Shown here: piece by piece, positions 1-5,324 of the stretch
How the letters are laid out: each line of letters starts with the position of its first letter
Numbering within the stretch: position 1 is the first letter of the stretch
Assembly: GCA_031364505.1 (NCBI GenBank)
Contig: JANLWK010000121.1
Span: 1 to 7,474 of the forward strand
DNA: 7,474 bases
Direction: 5' to 3'
DNA from: JANLWK01 sp031364505
GTDB lineage: Bacteria > Eisenbacteria > RBG-16-71-46
The notes under the pieces: generated by a model
Told to the model about the DNA's origin: nothing
What the model saw: the letters and a program-made list of their open reading frames with translations, nothing else
The model's database searches: none
Made by a program: the position numbers and the translations under genes

Positions 1-698
1 TCGCAGCTTCCGGTCACCACCGTGTTCGGCGGCCAGTCGGGCTGCGGTGACGCGAGCGCCGAGGGGAACATCGCGAGATTGAGCGTGCTCGAGGCCCCGT
101 CGAACAACGGGTGGATCCGGGACGGCGCGAGTCCGATCTCCGCGCGCAGGGCGTCCCAGTCACGGAACCACGCGCGGCTCGAGCGCCGGGCCATGCCCCA
201 CAGGAACTTCCACGCGCCGGGCGGAGCGCCGCGGAGCCACGATGAGCCGGGGAACGCGGTCGTGTAGGGCGGATCGTGGATCGACAGCATCGCGTACGGC
301 TGCAGCACCGTGCCGACGCGCGGAATACCCAGCCGCTCGGCCGCGAGCGAGCCGCCGAAGCTCAGCACGTGCGTGACCACGGCGTCCGCGCCCGGCAGCA
401 CGCGCGCGAGATCCTCATAGCTCGCTCGCATCATGGGCAGAACGAGGCGGCGCACGACGAACTCGCTGCCGCCACGCTCGTCCATGGCGTTCTTCATCAG
501 CTCGGCGATCGGCCCGTGGTCCTCGATGTCGGGCCGGACCGGCGCGAACGCGACGCCCGCCGCCTCGACCCGCGCCCGGTATGCGGGGTGGGTCGCCACG
601 ACGGCGTCGTGGCCGCGCGCGGCGAGCACGCGCGCCACCGCCAGGAACGGATGCAGGTCGCCGAGACTGCCGAACGTCGAGAGAACGATGCGTGCCAT
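1..698 (-). CDS. GT1/GT28-type glycosyltransferase, N-terminal part (C-terminus beyond left edge)
   Basis: Reading leftward from ATG at 698-696, the frame stays open for 232 codons to the window edge with no stop, so the C-terminal half is missing. Residues 7-17 read STFGSLGDLHP, the glycine-rich loop that opens the N-terminal (acceptor-binding) Rossmann domain of UDP-glycosyltransferase / sterol-glucosyltransferase-like enzymes (Glyco_transf_28 family). It is followed by a typical 'ARVLAARGHDAVVAT' helix-strand. Near the edge, 'PDWPPNTVVTG' (about 217-228) matches the segment that in this family precedes the donor-binding C-terminal domain. Known relatives move a sugar from a nucleotide donor to lipids, sterols or natural products. 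The real acceptor cannot be told, and the donor-binding motif lies outside the window. I see no signal peptide, so it is presumably cytosolic. It is transcribed divergently from the kinase gene. A TAAGGT hexamer lies 7 nt before the ATG and there is no clear Shine-Dalgarno, suggesting a leaderless message. Family assignment is firm; substrate is unknown. Confidence 0.88.
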   Translation of the reverse strand, partial: MARIVLSTFGSLGDLHPFLAVARVLAARGHDAVVATHPAYRARVEAAGVAFAPVRPDIEDHGPIAELMKNAMDERGGSEFVVRRLVLPMMRASYEDLARVLPGADAVVTHVLSFGGSLAAERLGIPRVGTVLQPYAMLSIHDPPYTTAFPGSSWLRGAPPGAWKFLWGMARRSSRAWFRDWDALRAEIGLAPSRIHPLFDGASSTLNLAMFPSALASPQPDWPPNTVVTGSC

Positions 699-705
699 CG
701 CGCGC

Positions 706-711
706 ACCTTA
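706..711 (-). promoter_or_regulatory. Candidate -10 element of the glycosyltransferase gene
   Basis: On the minus strand the hexamer reads TAAGGT, and exactly 7 nt (GC-only) separate it from the ATG at 698. A -10 box here would place the transcript start at or next to the start codon. No recognisable TTGACA-like -35 lies 16-18 nt upstream; that stretch is almost pure G+C, which makes the TAAGGT stand out. The call rests on position and on similar elements before three other starts in the window. Confidence 0.45.
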
Positions 712-773
712 CCGCAGCGCCGCGGCGCCCGCGGTGCCGCCGTTGCTGGCTGCGCCGCCCCGCGAGGGTGGAG

Positions 774-779
774 TAGACT
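774..779 (+). promoter_or_regulatory. Candidate -10 element of the kinase gene
   Basis: TAGACT lies 6 nt before the GTG start at 786. The identical hexamer occurs before the reading frame at 3560. No good -35 is seen at normal spacing. A purine run GGTGGAG at 767-773 lies 12 nt before the GTG; it is rather far for a Shine-Dalgarno and would be upstream of the transcript if TAGACT is the -10. With the opposing TAAGGT at 706-711, this makes a compact divergent promoter region of 87 bp. Confidence 0.5.
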
Positions 780-785
780 CGCCGC

Positions 786-3503
786 GTGACGTGCCCCCAT
801 TGCGCCACACCGATCCCCGCCGCGGCGCGGTTCTGTCCCGGATGCGGCGCGATCCAGAGCTCCGTCTCGCAGATGCCGACCGAAGTCGCGGCCGCGGGCG
901 GTGCGACGTCTCCCATGCACGGTTCGTCGCCGATCGGCCGTCTCACGACGTCCGCGGCTTCCGCGGCGGCCGCGTTCACGCCGGGGCAGGTGCTCGCCGC
1001 ACGGTACCGCGTGATCGGGCTCCTCGGCCGCGGCGGCATGGGCGAGGTGTACCGCGCCGATGACCTCACGCTCGGCCAGCCCGTCGCGCTCAAGTTCCTG
1101 CCGCGGGCGCTCGCCGAGACGCCGGGGCTGGTCGACCGCTTCCGCGCCGAGGTGCGGCTCGCGCGCCAGGTGTCGCACCCGAACGTGTGCCGCGTCTACG
1201 ACATCGGCGAAATCGACGGCCAGACGTTTCTGACGATGGAGTTCGTCGACGGCGAAGACCTGGGCACCCTGCTGCGCCGCATCGGGCACCTGCCGCGCGT
1301 GAAGGCCGACGAGGTCGCGCGCCAGCTCTGCGCGGGACTCGCGGCGGCGCACGACCGGAGCGTGCTCCACCGCGATCTCAAGCCGTCGAACGTGATGATC
1401 GACGGCGACGGCCGCGTGCGCATCACCGATTTCGGGCTCGCCATCCGCTCCGATCGCCCCACCGCCGGGGAATTCGCGGGTACGCCGGCGTACATGGCGC
1501 CCGAGCAGTTCGCGGGCGGACCGCTCACCGAGCGCAGCGATCTCTACGCTCTGGGGCTCATTCTCTACGAGGTCTACACGGGCCGCCGGCCGTTCGATGC
1601 CGCCACGCTCGGTGAGTGGCGCAGCCGCCACACGGAATCCCAACCCACCCGGCCGGGCCAGCATGGCGAGCCGGTCGATGAAGCGACCGAGCGCGCGATC
1701 CTCCGCTGCCTCGAGAAGGATCCGTCGCAGCGGCCCGCTTCGGCGCTCCAACTCGCCGCCTCGCTGCCGGGCGGCGATCCGGTGGCGGCGGCACTCGCTG
1801 CGGGCGAGACCCCGTCGCCCGAGATGGTCGCGGCCTCCGGCGGCGAGGGCGCGCTGAGCCCGCGCGCCGCGTGGCTGCTGCTCGCGGGGGCGGCGCTCGC
1901 GCTCGCGGGCCTGCTGATGGTTTCCCGGCATTCGACGGATCTCGGACTGTCGGTGCCGCCGCGGAGTGCAGCGGCATTGCGGGAGCGGGCGCGCGAGATT
2001 CTCGGTCGATACGGCCTCGACCGGGGAGCCATCGACGACGCCGATTGGTTCGAGCGTGACTACGACCCCATGGCGTTCGTGGCGAAGCGGATCCCGTCGA
2101 CCCAGTGGCGTCCGGCGTTCGCGCGCTGGGGGGCGCCCATCGTGTATGTCTATCGCCAGAGTCCGGAGCTCCTCTGGCTCCAGAATTGGGACGGGCGCGT
2201 GAGTCAGTACGAGCCACCGCCGATCATTCCCGGGATGGCGATGCTGACCCTGACGGGCCGGGGCGAGTTGCGCGGGCTGACGTGGAACCCACCCGGCTAC
2301 GACTCCACCGGTGCCGCCGCGAGCGGGTCTGTGGACTGGGCCGGTCTATTCCACGAAGCCGGACTGGATCTCTCGCGATTCCACCCCGTGGACCCGCGTT
2401 GGGTGCCGCCCGCGGCCTACGACAGTCGCGCGGAATGGGTGGGGCCGGCGCCGTGGGCGCCCGAGTACGAACTACGCGTGTCGGCGGCCGCCTACCGCGG
2501 CACGCCTTGCTTCTTCGGCGTCTACGGCCCCTGGACGAAGCCCCTCACGTCGCATTCGTCGGGAATCACGCCCACCATATGGATGCTGTTCAATGGAATC
2601 TTCGCGCTGGTGACGTTGCTGATGTGCCTCGGCGGCTACCTCGCGTATCGCAACGCACGGCTGGGTCGCGGCGATCGTCGCGGCGCACTGCGAATCGCTG
2701 GCGCCGGTCTCGTGCTGCAGCTGTTCTCGTTCGCGACGCACACGCACTACTTCCCTGCATTCACGCCGATGATGTGGAACATCATCAATCATGGCGTCGG
2801 GCCGGGCCTGGCCATCGCGGTGTTCGTCTTCAGCGTGTACCTGGCACTCGAACCCTACCTGCGGCGCCGCATGCCCGAGCTGCTCATCGGCTGGGCGCGG
2901 CTGATCGAGGGTCGCTTCGCCGACGCGCGCGTGGGTCGCGAGGTGCTGATCGGATCGCTGGGCGGACTGCTCGCGTGCCTCGCCGGCCACGTCACGAGTG
3001 CCGTCACCACCTGGGTTCCGACGCTGGGGGAGACGGCTGTTCCGCCCGACTACGACGTGGTGTACGGCGGCGTCCGCACGCTGTCCACGCTGTCCGCCGG
3101 ATTGCTGGTCGGACTGGAGATCGGGTTGACGCTGTTCGGCGTGCTGTTCCTGCTGCGGCTGCTGCTGCGGAACTCTGCCGCCGCGCTGGCGGGCCTCGTG
3201 CTGGTCGCCTCGGTATTTTCGCTCGGCGGCGAGAACACGCGCGTCGAGCTTCCCGCCGCACTGCTGACCGGACTCGCATGCGGTGTGTGCGTGGCGCGCG
3301 GCGGGCTGCTGGCGCTCATTTCGCTGATGTTCGTGTACATCACTCTCTCCCGCGTGCCGCTGCCGCTGTCGTCCGCGGCGCCCTACGCCTCGGCGTCCAT
3401 CGCTCTGATCGTCATCGTGTGCGCCATGATCACCTACGCCTTCGGGCGGTCCCTCGGCGGCCGGTCGCCCTTCGGGCGCGGCTTCGCGGCCGAGCTGGAT
3501 TGA
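786..3503 (+). CDS. Membrane-anchored PknB-type Ser/Thr protein kinase with zinc ribbon and multi-pass C-terminal domain
   Basis: This 905-aa protein begins at GTG (786), a start supported by the TAGACT at 774-779 and by the N-terminal zinc ribbon (Cys3, Cys6, Cys17, Cys20), which begins at residue 3. After a low-complexity linker, a complete Hanks-type kinase domain spans about 74-330: glycine loop GRGGMG (81-86), Lys103 in VALKF, Glu122 of helix C, HRDLKPSN (195-202), DFG (215-217) and the TPAYMAPE segment (233-240). All catalytic residues are present, so it should be active. A hydrophobic segment (361-379) crosses the membrane. Residues 380-595 form a probable extracytoplasmic region rich in aromatic residues and Pro. 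About eight further membrane segments follow from 597 to 885. From memory, the tail (for example 'YLALEPYLRRR', 687 onward) resembles that of large kinases of Acidobacteria-like organisms, whose ligand is unknown. The likely role is transmembrane signalling by phosphorylation of cytosolic targets; the targets are not identifiable here. Confidence 0.93.
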   Translation: MTCPHCATPIPAAARFCPGCGAIQSSVSQMPTEVAAAGGATSPMHGSSPIGRLTTSAASAAAAFTPGQVLAARYRVIGLLGRGGMGEVYRADDLTLGQPVALKFLPRALAETPGLVDRFRAEVRLARQVSHPNVCRVYDIGEIDGQTFLTMEFVDGEDLGTLLRRIGHLPRVKADEVARQLCAGLAAAHDRSVLHRDLKPSNVMIDGDGRVRITDFGLAIRSDRPTAGEFAGTPAYMAPEQFAGGPLTERSDLYALGLILYEVYTGRRPFDAATLGEWRSRHTESQPTRPGQHGEPVDEATERAILRCLEKDPSQRPASALQLAASLPGGDPVAAALAAGETPSPEMVAASGGEGALSPRAAWLLLAGAALALAGLLMVSRHSTDLGLSVPPRSAAALRERAREILGRYGLDRGAIDDADWFERDYDPMAFVAKRIPSTQWRPAFARWGAPIVYVYRQSPELLWLQNWDGRVSQYEPPPIIPGMAMLTLTGRGELRGLTWNPPGYDSTGAAASGSVDWAGLFHEAGLDLSRFHPVDPRWVPPAAYDSRAEWVGPAPWAPEYELRVSAAAYRGTPCFFGVYGPWTKPLTSHSSGITPTIWMLFNGIFALVTLLMCLGGYLAYRNARLGRGDRRGALRIAGAGLVLQLFSFATHTHYFPAFTPMMWNIINHGVGPGLAIAVFVFSVYLALEPYLRRRMPELLIGWARLIEGRFADARVGREVLIGSLGGLLACLAGHVTSAVTTWVPTLGETAVPPDYDVVYGGVRTLSTLSAGLLVGLEIGLTLFGVLFLLRLLLRNSAAALAGLVLVASVFSLGGENTRVELPAALLTGLACGVCVARGGLLALISLMFVYITLSRVPLPLSSAAPYASASIALIVIVCAMITYAFGRSLGGRSPFGRGFAAELD

Positions 3504-3504
3504 G

Positions 3505-3517
3505 GCGCCAAAGGCGC
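3505..3517 (+). terminator. Short GC hairpin after the kinase stop; weak terminator candidate
   Basis: GCGCC (3505-3509), loop AAA, GGCGC (3513-3517) form a 5-bp all-GC stem starting two bases after the kinase stop codon. No T-tract follows, so it is not a canonical intrinsic terminator. It could slow polymerase or protect the 3' end. It lies just upstream of the promoter at 3522-3550. Confidence 0.25.
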
Positions 3518-3521
3518 ACGC

Positions 3522-3550
3522 TTGGACCGTAGCGTCCCCCGGTCTAGACT
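3522..3550 (+). promoter_or_regulatory. Promoter TTGGAC-17 nt-TAGACT upstream of the tnaA remnant and MBL gene
   Basis: TTGGAC at 3522-3527 and TAGACT at 3545-3550 are separated by exactly 17 nt, the optimal spacing for a housekeeping sigma factor. The ATG of the 33-codon frame follows 9 nt after the -10, so the leader would be about 0-3 nt. This is the best-formed promoter in the window. It should drive the remnant and, through it, the metallo-hydrolase gene 45-156 nt further on. Confidence 0.65.
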
Positions 3551-3559
3551 GCGCGTCCC

Positions 3560-3661
3560 ATGAAATTTCCGGCAGAGCCCTTCCTCATCAACGTCGTCGA
3601 GCCGCTCCGGCTCGAATCCATCACCGAGGCGCCCGTCGGGACGCCCACGCCGGCGCGCTGA
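3560..3661 (+). pseudogene. Probable N-terminal remnant of a tryptophanase / tyrosine phenol-lyase gene (33 codons)
   Basis: ATG at 3560 opens a 33-codon frame ending in TGA at 3659-3661. Its first residues, MKFPAEPFLINVVEPLRLES, closely follow the N-terminus of the PLP-dependent beta-eliminating lyases as I recall it: E. coli TnaA has 'LPEPFRIRVIEPVK' and tyrosine phenol-lyase starts 'MNYPAEPFRIK'. Intact enzymes are about 450-470 aa and split tryptophan (or tyrosine) into indole (or phenol), pyruvate and ammonia. Here similarity ends at about residue 18-20, and none of the PLP-binding core appears in any frame before the next gene. I infer an internal deletion that kept the promoter and first codons. 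The TGA overlaps an ATG (TGATG at 3659-3663), so ribosomes finishing it could restart toward the MBL gene. Alternatively it is a functional short upstream ORF that resembles TnaA by chance. Confidence 0.55.
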
Positions 3662-3696
3662 TGGCCGGCCAGACGGGTCCACGTCCCGCGCCCCAC

Positions 3697-3702
3697 GGGG
3701 AG
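3697..3702 (+). promoter_or_regulatory. Shine-Dalgarno-like site deciding the MBL start
   Basis: GGGGAG at 3697-3702 precedes ATG 3706 by 3 nt, close but usable. The alternative in-frame ATG at 3661 has no purine-rich sequence before it and would add 15 residues (rich in Gly, Pro, Arg) that lack the look of the family. Confidence 0.5.
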
Positions 3703-3705
3703 TTC

Positions 3706-4425
3706 ATGTCGACGATCAACAAAGGGTTTTCGCTCACGTGGCTCGGTCACAATTCGTTCAAGCTGCTCACCCGCGGCGCCAAGACGGTGCTCATCGACCC
3801 CTGGGTCGAGAGCAACCCGGCATGCCCGCGCGAGCAGCGGGCGTTCGACAAGATCGACGTCATGACGATCTCGCACGGTCACGGCGACCACATGGGCGAC
3901 GCGGTGACGCTGGGCAAGAAGCACAAGCCGGTGGTGATCTCGAACTACGAGATCCACCTGTTCCTGCAGAAGAAGGGCGTGTCCAACACCTCGCCGATGA
4001 ACAAGGGCGGCACGCAGGAGGCCGCGGGCATCAAGTTCACCATGGTGCACGCCACGCACTCAAGCGGGATCGAGGACGGCGGCCAGGTGATCTACGGCGG
4101 CGAGGCGTGCGGGTACGTGATCACGCTCGAGGACGGCACGCGCATCTATCACGCTGGCGACACCGCGGTGCACGCCGACATGGCGCTGATCGGCGAGATC
4201 TACGCGCCCGAGATCGCGCTGCTGCCGATCGGCGACCTGTACACGATGTCGCCGCGCGAGGCCGCCGTGGCGGCGCGGATGCTCAAGCCCAAGTACATCG
4301 TGCCGTCCCACTACGGCACGTTCCCCGCGCTCACCGGCACGCCCGAGATGCTCAAGGACGAGCTGGCGAAGCTCAAGGTGAAGGCGGACGTCATCGCGCT
4401 GAGGCCGGGCGAGAGCCTGACGTAG
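3706..4425 (+). CDS. UPF0173-type metal-dependent hydrolase, metallo-beta-lactamase fold
   Basis: The protein has 239 aa from ATG 3706, close to the usual ~225-240 aa of the UPF0173/YtkL family of zinc-dependent hydrolases. The fold opens with TWLGHNSF (11-18) and VLIDPW (28-33). Metal ligands are visible: HGHGDH (57-62, the HxHxDH signature), His115 or His118 in VHATHSS, Asp152 in YHAGDT and His202 in PSHYGTF. 'LLPIGDLYTMSP' (172-183) and the AAxxxKPKYIVPSHYGTF block are typical of the family. No signal peptide is seen, so it is cytosolic. Physiological substrates are not well established; members resemble RNase Z/UlaG-like phosphodiesterases and lactonases. An in-frame ATG at 3661 overlaps the preceding stop (TGATG), but the internal start has the better ribosome site. 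The gene likely depends on the promoter at 3522-3550 and converges on the lipoprotein gene. Confidence 0.93.
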   Translation: MSTINKGFSLTWLGHNSFKLLTRGAKTVLIDPWVESNPACPREQRAFDKIDVMTISHGHGDHMGDAVTLGKKHKPVVISNYEIHLFLQKKGVSNTSPMNKGGTQEAAGIKFTMVHATHSSGIEDGGQVIYGGEACGYVITLEDGTRIYHAGDTAVHADMALIGEIYAPEIALLPIGDLYTMSPREAAVAARMLKPKYIVPSHYGTFPALTGTPEMLKDELAKLKVKADVIALRPGESLT

Positions 4426-4444
4426 CCGGAACCGAGCCGCACGA

Positions 4445-4465
4445 CACGCGGCACGCGGCACGCGA
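4445..4465 (+). repeat. Three tandem 7-mers in the convergent intergenic gap
   Basis: CACGCGG, CACGCGG, CACGCGA run head to tail between the MBL stop (4425) and the lipoprotein stop (4493). The preceding GCCGC (4436-4440) can pair with GCGGC (4448-4452) across a 7-nt loop. There is no T-run on either strand, so a bidirectional terminator cannot be claimed. The 67-bp gap contains no gene. Confidence 0.4.
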
Positions 4466-4492
4466 TCGGGGCGCGAGCGCGCGCGCACGGAA

Positions 4493-5281
4493 CTACGGTA
4501 GCCGCACCGTCACCGTCACCGTCTGCGACAGGTTGCCGAGCGGCACGTCGACGACGCACGCCGACGGCGCGCCCGGTGCCGTGCTCTCGGACGCGCAGAC
4601 GTGGACCGTCGACGCCACCCGGTAGTTGCCGGTAAAATTACCGACTTCATCGTACCCGGCGCCGCCGTCGGCGATGGGCAGCGACGTCATCGGAATCGCG
4701 AAGCGCCCTTCGCCGTCCGTGATCGCGATGTACGAGTTGTTCGGCGCCGCCGCGTCCGTGCGATCGAGCAGCACGCGCGCGCACGCCGAGAACTCGGAGT
4801 CCGGCGTCGTTTCGGTCCAATGGATGACGTAGATCCCGTTCGGCACCGGGGTGTCCGTGTCGTCGTTCCCGTCCCAGAGGACCGCGTGCACGCCGGCCAC
4901 GAACGCGCGCGACGCGAGCACGCGCACCAGCCGGCCCGAACGGTCCGTTGCCCGCAGGTCGCCCGTCGCGACCTCCGGGATCGCGAAGGTCATGCGCATC
5001 TGGGGACCAGCGGGGTTCGGGTACACGCGAAAATAGCGTCGCGTCGTCGTGAGCTCGGTGCAGGTGTCGAGGTCCGCGCTGGACGGCTCGATCTGGTACA
5101 CGACCACGACGCGCGCCTGGGACACCGGCCGGCCCGCGCTGTCGAGCACGTGGCCGGTGATGCTCGCCGCGGGCGGATGCGTGGGGGAGTCATCCCCACA
5201 CGAGACGGCGAGCAGCAGGGCGGCGGCGTAGGCGGTCGCGAGCAGCGCGGCGACGGCGAGGCGTGACGGCTTGCGATTCAC
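4493..5281 (-). CDS. Lipoprotein with FlgD/T9SS-like module nested in a carboxypeptidase-regulatory-like domain
   Basis: This 262-aa protein runs leftward from GTG at 5281-5279 to TAG at 4495-4493. A basic start (MNRKPSR), a hydrophobic stretch (9-26) and the lipobox LAVSC put the lipidated cysteine at 28. The mature protein (Cys then Gly-Asp-Asp) would be anchored to a membrane, facing the periplasm or exterior. Residues 41-63 ('ITGHVLDSAGRPVSQARVVV' onward) look like the first strands of a CarboxypepD_reg / SpaA-like beta-sandwich. A FlgD-Ig / T9SS-sorting-like module follows (about 84-172), with YPNP at 87-90, SGRLVRVLA, WDGND at 136-140 and NGIYV at 148-152. 'AITDGEGRFAIP' (186-197) then resumes the regulatory-like fold. 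Four cysteines (74, 167, 229, 242) could form disulfides. Function unknown; there is no catalytic motif. A GGAGG lies 4 nt upstream, and the gene is 43 nt behind the CPBP protease gene, so the two are probably co-transcribed. Confidence 0.85.
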   Translation of the reverse strand: MNRKPSRLAVAALLATAYAAALLLAVSCGDDSPTHPPAASITGHVLDSAGRPVSQARVVVVYQIEPSSADLDTCTELTTTRRYFRVYPNPAGPQMRMTFAIPEVATGDLRATDRSGRLVRVLASRAFVAGVHAVLWDGNDDTDTPVPNGIYVIHWTETTPDSEFSACARVLLDRTDAAAPNNSYIAITDGEGRFAIPMTSLPIADGGAGYDEVGNFTGNYRVASTVHVCASESTAPGAPSACVVDVPLGNLSQTVTVTVRLP

Positions 5282-5285
5282 GATG

Positions 5286-5290
5286 CCTCC
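5286..5290 (-). promoter_or_regulatory. Shine-Dalgarno GGAGG of the lipoprotein gene
   Basis: On the minus strand GGAGG lies 4 nt before the GTG start. It is the clearest ribosome binding site in the window. It decides this GTG as the start and contrasts with the CPBP gene upstream, which has none. Confidence 0.65.
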
Positions 5291-5303
5291 GAGGGGGCGG
5301 ATG

Positions 5304-5319
5304 CCGCCGCACGCGGCGG
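5304..5319 (-). other. GC inverted repeat between the CPBP and lipoprotein genes
   Basis: CCGCCG (5304-5309), a 4-nt loop and CGGCGG (5314-5319) can form a tight 6-bp stem in the 43-nt spacer. No T-run follows, so full termination is unlikely. It could lower downstream expression or protect the upstream message. Confidence 0.3.
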
Positions 5320-5324
5320 GGCGT

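Noticed and set aside
497..1093. 198-codon minus-strand frame spanning the kinase 5' end and the glycosyltransferase start
   Set aside because: It crosses the divergent promoter region and reads the glycosyltransferase in the wrong frame; the correct frame starts at 698 and has the GSLGDLHP motif.
2105..3532. 475-codon + strand frame inside the kinase gene
   Set aside because: It is Arg/Ala/Gly-rich nonsense in a shifted frame of a kinase gene whose membrane helices are clear in the true frame.
3560..3661. TnaC-type tryptophan-sensing leader peptide
   Set aside because: The peptide has no Trp and lacks the spaced Trp/Pro arrangement of TnaC. Its similarity is to the TnaA enzyme N-terminus, and no tnaA follows.
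4426..4492. Bidirectional intrinsic terminator between the convergent genes
   Set aside because: Only a 5-bp stem with a 7-nt loop can be drawn and there is no T-run on either strand.
3738..4625. 295-codon + strand frame over the MBL gene and into the lipoprotein gene
   Set aside because: It is a +1 shadow of the MBL gene; all metal-binding motifs are in the other frame.
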